The position numbers and the translations under genes are program-made. Shown piece after piece: positions 46,092 to 53,506 of a DNA stretch of 64,000 nucleotides. The notes under the pieces were generated by a model. The model was not told the origin of the DNA. It saw nothing but the letters and a program-made list of their open reading frames with translations, and made no database searches. Numbering within the stretch: position 1 is the stretch's first letter; each line of letters begins with the position of its first letter. This DNA comes from Rubellicoccus peritrichatus (GTDB taxonomy: Bacteria > Verrucomicrobiota > Verrucomicrobiia > Opitutales > Cerasicoccaceae), in NCBI RefSeq assembly GCF_033100135.1, contig NZ_CP136920.1:1364001-1428000 (forward strand). Reading direction: 5' to 3'.

Positions 46092-46178
46092 CACGCCTGG
46101 TGCCATATGAAAAGCAGGGGCTCAGCTTCTTGGGCCAAGCAGCAGTGCTTTGCAACATAAGCCTATCATCAGAATGCC
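46089..46178 (+). repeat. RHS cassette junction sequence, copy A
   Basis: A ~90-bp segment about 80-85 percent identical to copy B at 46725-46818. It begins on the TAG stop of the preceding gene (TAGCACGC...GTGCCATA) and runs through GCTCAGCTTCT and CTTTGC-ACATAAG to CAGAATGCC, then for about 25 bp weakly into RHS-core-like sequence before diverging. A one-base deletion breaks the frame compared with copy B. The following 46179-46265 holds no gene. Confidence 0.75.
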
Positions 46179-46265
46179 CCGCCTCTGGCCTTAGTAGCTT
46201 CATCAGTGAATCAGGTTGCGTCGATACCCTAAAATTTGAAACACTTGTCTTAGCTAATTTAGCCC

Positions 46266-46727
46266 ATGAAGTTATTTACACATTATTTTCGCTTCTTACT
46301 TTTCACAAGTATATCTATATCCATTACAAGTGCAACGACGGTAATTCCATTCGAAGAGCTCATTGAGGGGGCGGATCTTATTGTTTATGGAGACATTTCG
46401 ATAAACGAGAGTGAAACTCTCGAATTGATTTATAACGGTAGTGAATCACGATTATATGCATTTGGCATATTGCATTATAAAGGGCATGTCCCTATGGGAT
46501 TGAGGAAAGAAGCCAAAAGTATGCCTGCTGGGTTCAAAGTCATTTTTGAGAGAAGCAACATGGACTCCTATTCTGCAATCAAGAATGGTCTTTGGTTGAT
46601 TGAATATAGTAACTTACTCGATGTTTTCTACCTTAGATATCTCAGTCCTGGACCATATCCTAATCTAAGATCATATCTTGAAGGATTCAGAAAATCAGAA
46701 AAGACAACACCAACAGTAGAACCCTAG
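46266..46727 (+). CDS. Exported small protein, candidate orphan immunity protein 2
   Basis: A 153-residue protein with a Sec signal peptide (F-R-F-L-L-F-T-S-I-S-I-S-I-T-S-A, cleavage near 23) and a mature domain containing I-V-Y-G-D-I-S, W-L-I-E-Y-S-N-L and Y-L-R-Y-L-S-P-G-P-Y. I do not recognise the family. It stands between junction copies A and B with no toxin of its own, so it may be what remains of a cassette whose RHS/toxin part was deleted; this is inference from the layout. Confidence 0.6.
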   Translation: MKLFTHYFRFLLFTSISISITSATTVIPFEELIEGADLIVYGDISINESETLELIYNGSESRLYAFGILHYKGHVPMGLRKEAKSMPAGFKVIFERSNMDSYSAIKNGLWLIEYSNLLDVFYLRYLSPGPYPNLRSYLEGFRKSEKTTPTVEP

Positions 46728-46818
46728 CACGCACAGTGCCATACTAAAAAACGTGAGCTCAGCTTCTCGGTCCAAGAGGAGGCGCTTTGCCACATAAGAC
46801 CTATCTTCAGAATGCCTC
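46725..46818 (+). repeat. RHS cassette junction sequence, copy B
   Basis: Matches copy A from the TAG stop of the preceding gene (46725-46727) through CAGAATGCC, and then continues without interruption into an RHS-core reading frame (from about 46819). It contains AGGAGG at 46777-46782, 4 bp before the TTG at 46787. Confidence 0.78.
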
Positions 46819-48208
46819 AGCACACGGCCCCAGTGGCGAAGTGCTAACCAATAGTGCTAGCGCTGGAACACTCTTCGTTCCACAAACCCCTCTTGTTCCA
46901 ACCTACGACGATGACGGCAATCTCACCCAGGATGGTCGCTGGTCCTACAGCTGGAACGCCGAGAATCGATTGATTGAGCAAGACACTTTAGCCTCGGCTG
47001 TGACTGCTGGTGCCGAAGATTATAGAGTCACCTATCAATATGATTATTTAGGTCGCATGTTTGAGCGCGTTGTCTATAAAGATGATGTCGTGGAAAGCAC
47101 CGAACGTTTCATCTGGGACGGATACAATCAGGTCGCCAAAGTGGACGGCTTAGGCAATCTCTTGCAGACTTACCTTTGGGGTTTGGACTTGAGCGGCACA
47201 TTACAAGACGCTGGAGGCGTCGGCGGATTGCTTTCTGTCACGGACTCAACAGGAACATCGGATGAAACCTTCCTCGCCTTCTACGACGGCAACGGAAACA
47301 TCATGGGTTACGCCGATGCGTCCGACGGTTCCATTGCCGCAAACTTCGATTATGGCCCATTTGGAGAATCCTTGCGCGAAAGTGGCGATGATGTGGGCAA
47401 GCTGGATTTCCGTTTCTCAACCAAAATCAGCGATAGTATAACGGGCATTATACATTACGAGTTGAGGGATTACAACCCAGAGAGTGGTCGCTGGCTCAGT
47501 CGCGATCCTATTGAAGAAAACGGAGGACTGAACTTATATGGATTCGTTGGAAATGATGGGACGAACAATGTTGATATTTTGGGCTTATCCATCACGATTA
47601 ATATAGGATATGATAGTGAAGGGACAAAAGTAAGGTCCAGGCTTGAGAGAATGACTGTAGCGCTTGATGAAGTCCTAAGGAAATGCAAAGAGAACTTCGG
47701 ATTGGATGTAGAGTATGATATCAATGAAGTTGGGACTGATATCGTCAAGACACCATTACTTAGAGGTTTCGGTAGGGTTGGAAACAGAATCAATGACTAT
47801 GGTTATGATTTTGTTGGTCAATTCAAAAACAGATATAATATGACAGACTCAGAATACTCACGGTCACGCTACAATGAGGCAATTACTATAATACAAAGGG
47901 CAGGAGATGGTGTCCCAGTATTGCTTACTGCGGGAACGATTAGGGTTGCCGATGGTATAGCTGAGGGGGTTGCCTTCGACAATCAATCTATCCTTATAAA
48001 CCTTGACCCAACAAATGGAACTTTAAACAGATACGTTTTGGCACATGAGTTAGGTCACTATGCAGGCTATGTTCCACCTAGTGAATTTCTTGCTGATGAT
48101 GGACATCATTACAGCGAGAGTACGAATTTAATGCATGGCCCAGCGGGATCAGAGCCAGATTGTGGTTATTGCATAGCCCTTTGGGCTCTTTCAACAGAAG
48201 AAGAATAG
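46787..48208 (+). CDS. Orphan RHS 3' cassette with zinc metallopeptidase-like toxin tip
   Basis: A 473-residue product that repeats the last part of the main RHS core. The block G-P-S-G-E-V-L-T-N-S-A-S-A-G-T-L-F (from ~15) and D-G-N-L-T-Q-D-G-R-W-S-Y are shared with residues ~1545-1590 of the large gene, and the core ends R-W-L-S-R-D-P-I-E-E, N-L-Y-G-F-V-G-N-D. The ~210-residue tip is different: it has H-E-L-G-H at 420-424 and N-L-M-H at 447-450, reminiscent of a zinc peptidase active site and Met-turn. It lacks a signal peptide. A TTG start with an AGGAGG site 4 bp upstream could allow expression, but the cassette may instead be a silent donor for recombination into the large gene. Confidence 0.75.
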   Translation: MPHKTYLQNASAHGPSGEVLTNSASAGTLFVPQTPLVPTYDDDGNLTQDGRWSYSWNAENRLIEQDTLASAVTAGAEDYRVTYQYDYLGRMFERVVYKDDVVESTERFIWDGYNQVAKVDGLGNLLQTYLWGLDLSGTLQDAGGVGGLLSVTDSTGTSDETFLAFYDGNGNIMGYADASDGSIAANFDYGPFGESLRESGDDVGKLDFRFSTKISDSITGIIHYELRDYNPESGRWLSRDPIEENGGLNLYGFVGNDGTNNVDILGLSITINIGYDSEGTKVRSRLERMTVALDEVLRKCKENFGLDVEYDINEVGTDIVKTPLLRGFGRVGNRINDYGYDFVGQFKNRYNMTDSEYSRSRYNEAITIIQRAGDGVPVLLTAGTIRVADGIAEGVAFDNQSILINLDPTNGTLNRYVLAHELGHYAGYVPPSEFLADDGHHYSESTNLMHGPAGSEPDCGYCIALWALSTEEE

Positions 48209-48226
48209 ATTGTTATATAACTTATT

Positions 48227-48802
48227 ATGAAAAGAACGATCACTTGTTTGCTTATCATCATCGCCCAATACGGATATGCCCACAGTCCTGTTAAATTACA
48301 ATCAGGGCTTGAAGAAATTAAGCTGAAAAGTTTGGAATACGAAGCATTGCTAAGCTCGCTGGCAACAATTGAATTCCTTTCCTGTATGGCCATACATAAA
48401 CCAGATACTATTTATCTTGATATGAGCTCAGTTGAAACCATTGAAACACTTGAGAAGGGTGAGAATTTACACTATCTTGTTCAGCTTCGGCTTGGAGATA
48501 CCATAACCAGGAAAATTGAGATCAAGGGGAAAGAAATTCTCTTATTCTTCACAAGATCTGGCCCGCCAGTCCTTTCTAAGAAGGGGAAAAACGAACCCCG
48601 TGTAGTCGTTCGTGTTTTCAATTTTGATGGTAATCTCACTCAGAATAAAATGGATCTCGAAGGCGATATTTTTGATGTAACTCGATATCGAATGACCTAT
48701 CGAATACTCCAAGATGGTTTTTCACTTATCAGTATGGTTGAGTTTGAGCCTAAAACTGACAGTGATGTCATAAGAGCAGAGCTTGTCGGGAGCGAGAACT
48801 AG
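48227..48802 (+). CDS. Exported small protein, candidate immunity protein 3
   Basis: A 191-residue protein starting 18 bp after the orphan RHS cassette. The signal peptide (M-K-R-T-I-T-C-L-L-I-I-I-A-Q-Y-G-Y-A-H-S, cleavage near 18) is markedly similar to that of the later gene at 49723. The mature domain has L-D-M-S-S-V-E-T-I-E-T-L-E-K-G and a beta-rich end (R-V-V-V-R-V-F-N-F-D-G-N). No known family is recognised. Position directly after a toxin-like tip and predicted export suggest the cognate immunity protein. Confidence 0.65.
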   Translation: MKRTITCLLIIIAQYGYAHSPVKLQSGLEEIKLKSLEYEALLSSLATIEFLSCMAIHKPDTIYLDMSSVETIETLEKGENLHYLVQLRLGDTITRKIEIKGKEILLFFTRSGPPVLSKKGKNEPRVVVRVFNFDGNLTQNKMDLEGDIFDVTRYRMTYRILQDGFSLISMVEFEPKTDSDVIRAELVGSEN

Positions 48803-48835
48803 AGCCGATTGCGTAACAAGTCCAACGGTAGAAAC

Positions 48836-48904
48836 TTAGCGTGCTGCGCCACATGAGCAATGACCTCAACTTCTGGCTTATAGAAGTAGCACTTTGAATG
48901 CATG
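48836..48904 (+). repeat. Degenerate RHS cassette junction sequence, copy C
   Basis: A weaker copy of the junction: TTAGCGTGC, GCCACATGAG, CCTCAACTTCT and CACTTTG appear in the same order as in copies A and B. It begins 34 bp after the preceding gene rather than on its stop codon and runs into a decayed toxin tip. Confidence 0.5.
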
Positions 48905-49036
48905 CATGTTCACCCTAATGGACTGCTTACCCCATCAGAGCCCGGTGATACTGATACGAGAGATGCTTGGCTTGAGTCTAGTCCAAATACTCGATTTACT
49001 ATCCTTGTGCCTTGGGGAGAATATCGTCATTACTGA
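48890..49036 (+). pseudogene. Decayed toxin-tip remnant (JAB/DUF4329-like H-x-H-P-N-G)
   Basis: A 48-codon open run with no start or RHS core. It reads F-E-C-M-H-V-H-P-N-G-L-L-T-P-S-E-P-G-D, then A-W-L-E-S-S-P-N-T-R-F-T-I-L-V and a stop after Y-R-H-Y. H-x-H-P-N-G...P-S-x-x-D is the metal-binding signature of JAB-type and DUF4329-type C-terminal toxin domains. It lies between junction copy C and an exported small gene (5 bp downstream), exactly where a toxin tip should sit. Confidence 0.55.
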
Positions 49037-49041
49037 TTAAA

Positions 49042-49587
49042 ATGAAATATAAAAAAATACTAATACTAATACCTTTATTTATTTTTGACTTGTATGTAGA
49101 TACGAATCATCAACTTTATATTTCTACGTTGAAAGCTGAGTTTGTTGATTTATTCGAGCCAGAAGTTCGAGTTAGTGTGGAGCTAAATAATTCGATCGAA
49201 ACACCGGTGATGGATTCAATTGTCATCGATTACATAGGTAAGACGGTTGTCATTGAAAGCGAAGAGTTGTCTGCCTATGAGCATCCTGATGTCGCTTCCA
49301 TCAAAGTCGAAAGGCCTTCGATGGGTTCTTATGATGAAGAAGGAAATGAAACTGCTGAGAGCAAGTCCACGCTTTATGTGAGTATAGAATTCTTCAAGAA
49401 TTCAATATCTGCGTGGGACCTTAATTCTAAAAAATGTCTTGTGATATTTGCAATATCAGAAGGCACATATCAATATCAGGTGGTGCAAGCCGAAGGCCCA
49501 TCAGCCATTGAAATACTCTATAAAGTGCGCGGTTCTGATCAGTATTTGGCAAACCGTTCAGCAATAAATGAGTTAACTGAACATTAA
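49042..49587 (+). CDS. Exported or membrane-anchored small protein, candidate immunity protein 4
   Basis: A 181-residue product. The N-terminus has K-Y-K-K followed by I-L-I-L-I-P-L-F-I-F-D-L-Y-V, a signal peptide or anchor without an obvious cleavage site. The mature domain begins L-Y-I-S-T-L-K-A-E-F-V-D-L and includes V-V-I-E-S-E-E-L-S-A-Y-E and W-D-L-N-S-K-K-C-L-V-I-F. No family is recognised. It follows the decayed toxin tip by 5 bp, as an immunity gene would, and may survive because it still protects. ATG 49042 is used; an upstream non-ATG extension is not supported. Confidence 0.6.
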   Translation: MKYKKILILIPLFIFDLYVDTNHQLYISTLKAEFVDLFEPEVRVSVELNNSIETPVMDSIVIDYIGKTVVIESEELSAYEHPDVASIKVERPSMGSYDEEGNETAESKSTLYVSIEFFKNSISAWDLNSKKCLVIFAISEGTYQYQVVQAEGPSAIEILYKVRGSDQYLANRSAINELTEH

Positions 49588-49722
49588 GGCGATTGCGTAA
49601 TATGAAAATCTAGATGTGAAGGTGAAACCCTCATGAGATAATTGAAGCAGGTCGTATTATATGTGGCGCATTTATTCGATAATGCTAACGCAGCTTAATA
49701 ATTATACATCGTTTCCAATGTC

Positions 49723-50658
49723 ATGAAAACTGTCATCTACTTGCTTATATTAGCCACACAATATGCGTATGCTGATAGTTCTACTCAAAATCAGCGTTCG
49801 GTTATTGATATACTTGCACTCATGGAGCCTAACACAAGTATTCGAAATGCTGCAGAAATGTCGCGCATATTCAGCTCTAAAATTCCATTTGATCTGGAAT
49901 CAAACCATGGTGATGCTGAGGTGTTTGCAGCTTACTCTCAGACATTGCAAGGGAACTTGGTTGTCAGTGAATCAAGTTTCATAAGTTGGTTAATGCAGAA
50001 GAAAACTGTGTTCAATGAAAGTGAGAAAGAAAATTATATGCTTTTTGATTTTGCAAAGGCATTCAGGCAAGAGCTGGCATCTTCAAATTTTTCAGACTGG
50101 AAGCTAGCAGATATTGGAGACGAAGGAATGATGCCTCTCGTAACCGATCCATCGAAGCCCATGTCATTATATGATAGCCTTTTTCAATTCAGTAGTTTTT
50201 CGATGTTGATACCTCTGGCAAACCCTATATCAAAAGAGATTGCCCTTATCTCTTACGACAAGGCAGGTAGTTTGATTAACATGAACATTGCATGTCTTAA
50301 AGCGAGAGCTTCAATGCCCTTGAATGACTTGCTTAATGTGAGGAAAATGCGCACTTCTTTGCTGAATGCCTCATCAATCAATCTGGTCAAAGACCCTGGT
50401 AAGTCTGATGAATTACATATAGTATTAGGGAATCAGAGGATTAAGGCATTGCTACGCCCAGGAATCTTTCACTCTAAGGAATCATTAATTATTGGAGAAG
50501 ATTTTGAAACCCTTGAAGACTTTATAGACAGACTTGGCTCACTTGGGATTGTTATGAGCTACAACCCGGACGGATATGTTGAACTTGTCAGCATTATAAA
50601 CTATTTGTATGAGAATAAGCTAATTGAGAAGTCATCCTCAGACCCATTTGCTAGATAA
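49723..50658 (+). CDS. Exported protein of unknown function at end of cassette array
   Basis: A 311-residue protein with a signal peptide (M-K-T-V-I-Y-L-L-I-L-A-T-Q-Y-A-Y-A, cleavage near 17) that resembles that of the 48227 gene in both protein and DNA, although the mature parts do not look alike. The mature part is mostly helical (I-D-I-L-A-L-M-E-P-N-T-S, F-D-F-A-K-A-F-R-Q-E-L) and has no motif I recognise. The 135 bp before it begins GGCGATTGCGTAA, close to CCGATTGCGTAA at 48807, another hint of cassette structure. Confidence 0.6.
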   Translation: MKTVIYLLILATQYAYADSSTQNQRSVIDILALMEPNTSIRNAAEMSRIFSSKIPFDLESNHGDAEVFAAYSQTLQGNLVVSESSFISWLMQKKTVFNESEKENYMLFDFAKAFRQELASSNFSDWKLADIGDEGMMPLVTDPSKPMSLYDSLFQFSSFSMLIPLANPISKEIALISYDKAGSLINMNIACLKARASMPLNDLLNVRKMRTSLLNASSINLVKDPGKSDELHIVLGNQRIKALLRPGIFHSKESLIIGEDFETLEDFIDRLGSLGIVMSYNPDGYVELVSIINYLYENKLIEKSSSDPFAR

Positions 50659-50769
50659 GTCTGCAGGACTCTTGTGTATGGGGACACAATCCAACCAAAG
50701 ATAGCAGATCGTTTGCCATCTCTATAGGGTTCTTAAAATTATTTGTTAACTTTCGAGCCAGCTTCTTGA

Positions 50770-50801
50770 GGCGTGGGATTTATGTCGCCCCATGCCTTTT
50801 T
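50770..50801 (+). terminator. Terminator-like hairpin after cassette array
   Basis: GGCGTGGG (50770-50777) pairs with CCCATGCC (50789-50796) with one mismatch, followed by five T. It lies 112 bp after the last stop of the cassette array. Confidence 0.65.
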
Positions 50802-51116
50802 ATCCATCCGAACGTTGCAAGGTAAGGCCCTCCTCCTCCAATTACCCTGTCCTTTCTAACCGAACTTGAGTCACCGCCGGAATGTGCTGCATTCGCTGCC
50901 CAGAGGGCACCCGCTTAAGCACCCCTTCGGGCACGCCTGACGGCGCACCATCTCCGCGCTGTCGCGCTCCGTCACCGTTTTGGTATCAACCGCGGAGCTG
51001 CGTGTTCCCGTCACCGTTTTTCCTCAATTCGTGTGAGGCGGCCAACTCTGCTTTGATGCACTTTGGTATTTGATCTCCGGAATGTAATGATCAACGAACA
51101 AGCATCAAATGCAAGT

Positions 51117-51143
51117 GAGCAACGCGACCGGCCTTGAGTCTGT
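51117..51143 (+). repeat. 27-bp direct repeat, left copy
   Basis: GAGCAACGCGACCGGCCTTG and the next seven bases match 54346-54372 at 23 of 27 positions in the same orientation. Both copies lie next to a phased short-repeat array, and together they bracket the 51753-54124 gene group. Confidence 0.65.
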
Positions 51144-51190
51144 TCAGCAAGTCGAAACCAACTTGCTTGTCTCGTCAGCTGACACTACAG

Positions 51191-51290
51191 TATTGGCAAT
51201 AGACTCAGGCCTTGCGGCAACTGTCTTTGTCCTTGTGGCAGTTACCATTGCCCATAAGGCAGTTGTCTTTGCGCTTTAGGCAATGGCCTT
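51191..51290. repeat. Five-unit array with GGCA cores every 21 bp
   Basis: GGCA occurs at 51195, 51216, 51237, 51258 and 51279, exactly 21 bp apart, each inside a TTG-N-GGCA-R-like context; two units are perfect small palindromes (ATTGGCAAT, TTGCGGCAA). Units 2-4 also share TGTCTTTG or a variant of it. The 21-bp period equals two DNA helical turns, so all cores face one side. There are no long spacers, so it is not CRISPR. Confidence 0.75.
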
Positions 51291-51752
51291 AGACGCAAAA
51301 TCTACCTCATCCGAAGGAATATAAAGGAAAAGACAAAAGTGAACAGTACACGCCAACCATAAGCACAGTTTTTGCCATAATTTGGCTTTGGTCGCGCTAT
51401 GCAGTTTTTGATTCGCTTTGCTCAGGGCTTCGCCCCATCCCGCTGAGCGAGATGCCCATCTCTGCTATGCTCCGTCGATGACGAACCCTTCACTTGTTTA
51501 AGGGAAAGCTCACCTACTTCTAACTGAACAACGAAACACTTTGCCCTCCTCGTGGCGCTGTCCCGGTTTACCAGAGAAATCCTTTGATCTATTTCAATCA
51601 GAACTCTCGTTTCGACTTCGGTAACCGTGTCGCCATGCTCCCCTTAAACCGTCTTGATTTGTCTGAGAACTCTGATTGGAATACAAGTAATGTCAATTTG
51701 ATATTATAGTATTGACCTGATCTCTTTAGCTTCTTCTGATTCTACAGATAAT

Positions 51753-51953
51753 ATGCTGTCTTTAATCTTATTGGTGCTGATGATTGTTCTTTCGGTCTTG
51801 TTCTTCAATGAGCTTGGATTGAAAAAGGTTTTGATTTTTAACGGAACTTACTGGGGAGTTGGGGTATTGTTGTTCCTTGGCGTGCCTGGTTATGTGATCC
51901 TGCTTTTGCATATCGCTATTGTGGGAACCTACTGGATTGTAGCGAAAAGCTGA
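51753..51953 (+). CDS. Small two-helix membrane protein
   Basis: A 66-residue protein that is almost entirely hydrophobic, with helices at about 2-19 and 32-62 (the second possibly two short helices), separated by F-N-E-L-G-L-K-K. I do not recognise it. It ends 20 bp before the next gene on the same strand, so the two are probably co-transcribed. Small size makes this call less certain than its neighbours, but the composition is unlike a random frame. Confidence 0.5.
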   Translation: MLSLILLVLMIVLSVLFFNELGLKKVLIFNGTYWGVGVLLFLGVPGYVILLLHIAIVGTYWIVAKS

Positions 51954-51973
51954 ATGTTTGGTCGGGTGATGCT

Positions 51974-53437
51974 ATGAAGATACGTGGATTTCTCTATATT
52001 GCTTTGACCGTTGTGTTATTGGGTTGCTCATCTGAGGATAGCTCCAGGGAGAAAGATAATGGCTCTGAGATTGAGCTTACGGAGAAAGAGCAGTATTTCG
52101 TAGATCAATACGGTTATGAGCCAGCTTATGTTGCAGAGCTTTACCGAATGCCTGACGCTGAAGTTCGGCAAGTGGTCGAAGCATTTGTCAAAAGTCAGGG
52201 GCAGTCTGAGTCTTACTGGAAACTGATTGTTATTCAGGAACGCGCAATACCGTATCTGATTGCTGTATTGAAGGATGAGAAAAACTATATTCGGCCGAGC
52301 AGAGATTCTCATGCTTATCCGAATGAATCTCCTGCTGAACGCGCGCTGAGTCGCTTGAAGCGTGGACATTATCCAGAGATCAAGCCTTACCTCCTCAGTC
52401 AGGTTTCAAATGATGACTACAATGTGAGATTTAAGATTGCATCACATACCGCGGCTTTCGGCACCGATGATGTGCTGGAGAGTGTTGTTGAACTGGCAAA
52501 TGATGAGAAAGAGCACGTTCGCTCCGGAGTGAGTATTGGTATTCGTGAAGCAGTTAAATCCGGTAAGGCGGCTGACAATTACAAAGAGAAATTATGGGAG
52601 GTTTTTAAGGAAATCTACCTCTCTGGTGGGACCGCAATGTATCGTGATCCTTTGAATACATTGTTGGTCATTGATGAAGAAAAAGCTGTGGCACTGTTGA
52701 ACACTCCAGAGAATCTGGACACAGATAATCCGAATTTGGAACGTGTCCTTTCTGTTTTACTTCAGACCGAAACAGAATTGCCTGCTGATTATTGGTTGAG
52801 TTTGTTGGAAGTTCACAAGCCTGGCATCAAATCCAGCAAATCCAGTCGTATCTTTGAAAAATGCTTAATTGCGCTTGCCCGTAAGAAGCACCCTAAGGGG
52901 AGGGAATTACTCGAAAAAGTACTGGAAGAGAAACCAAATGACGAAGAGAGGAAACTTGAAGGTTATCAGAGGGCAAGAATTGATCGCCAGTTAATTGCCC
53001 TGAATGCGCTGATGCAATGGGATGGCAAGGAAAGTGATTACGATAAAGCCTTTGAGTTGGCTGGTGAGGTCGATTATGATTGGGATCAGGTTGATCCCAA
53101 ATACTGGAAGTACCTTTTCCCACATTACCTTGATGCCGAAGTGCGCAATGGCGGTTTTAGTCAGTATTTTTTTAACTCAAGTAGCGATTATAACGAAGAA
53201 TGCTTGGAAGCTCTTAAATTGATTGGAGCTACCGAGCATCACAGAATTTTGAGTAAAGCGACGAAGCAATTTGGTTTTTGGGGGCCATCTAAGGATAGGG
53301 GGAAGCGTCAGAGCCAGTTGGAAAACCTAAGCGATGAGGAGGCAGAGGCTTTGTATGAATGTAATGATGAGTGGTACGATTTGGATTATCCGGTTGGATA
53401 CTATCTGTTGAAGTATGACTATGAAAGTGGGCTATGA
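51974..53437 (+). CDS. Lipoprotein with HEAT-like repeats and a DUF4375 (DMP19-like) C-terminal domain
   Basis: A 487-residue predicted lipoprotein: signal peptide ending L-L-G-C with C18 lipidated. Residues ~80-330 are helical and look like HEAT repeats (P-Y-L-I-A-V-L-K-D-E, D-D-Y-N-V-R-F-K-I-A-S-H, E-H-V-R-S-G-V-S-I-G-I). The C-terminal ~120 residues carry the DUF4375/DMP19 hallmark D-A-E-V-R-N-G-G-F-S-Q-Y-F-F-N near 400. DUF4375 domains occur in proteins suspected of immunity or stress roles, but their activity is not established. It sits in a three-gene group flanked by phased repeat arrays. Confidence 0.75.
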   Translation: MKIRGFLYIALTVVLLGCSSEDSSREKDNGSEIELTEKEQYFVDQYGYEPAYVAELYRMPDAEVRQVVEAFVKSQGQSESYWKLIVIQERAIPYLIAVLKDEKNYIRPSRDSHAYPNESPAERALSRLKRGHYPEIKPYLLSQVSNDDYNVRFKIASHTAAFGTDDVLESVVELANDEKEHVRSGVSIGIREAVKSGKAADNYKEKLWEVFKEIYLSGGTAMYRDPLNTLLVIDEEKAVALLNTPENLDTDNPNLERVLSVLLQTETELPADYWLSLLEVHKPGIKSSKSSRIFEKCLIALARKKHPKGRELLEKVLEEKPNDEERKLEGYQRARIDRQLIALNALMQWDGKESDYDKAFELAGEVDYDWDQVDPKYWKYLFPHYLDAEVRNGGFSQYFFNSSSDYNEECLEALKLIGATEHHRILSKATKQFGFWGPSKDRGKRQSQLENLSDEEAEALYECNDEWYDLDYPVGYYLLKYDYESGL

Positions 53438-53506
53438 ATCTCACTTGAACTTTGGAATCTCAAAGCAAATGCTGACAGTTAATCCCAATATCAAAACTGA
53501 AGACTT

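Larger units (their letters stand above)
50659..51752. other. 1.1-kb gene-poor region at cassette-array end
   Basis: No reading frame here is convincing. It contains a terminator-like hairpin at 50770-50801, a GC-richer stretch with small palindromes (50870-51060), the 27-bp sequence shared with 54346-54372, the phased 21-bp array at 51191-51290 and, towards 51700, AT-rich DNA that may hold the promoter for the next genes. It looks like a scar of older insertions or recombination. Confidence 0.5.

Noticed and set aside
50882-51073. 63-codon Pro/Arg/Cys-rich open frame in the gene-poor region
   Set aside because: Composition reflects GC-rich repeats; no start site or family resemblance.
51481-51560. 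Integron attC site (TTCTAAC and GTCTAAC near the arrays)
   Set aside because: Only one core-like heptamer matches RYYYAAC at 54410 and no partner GTTRRRY or integrase is present.
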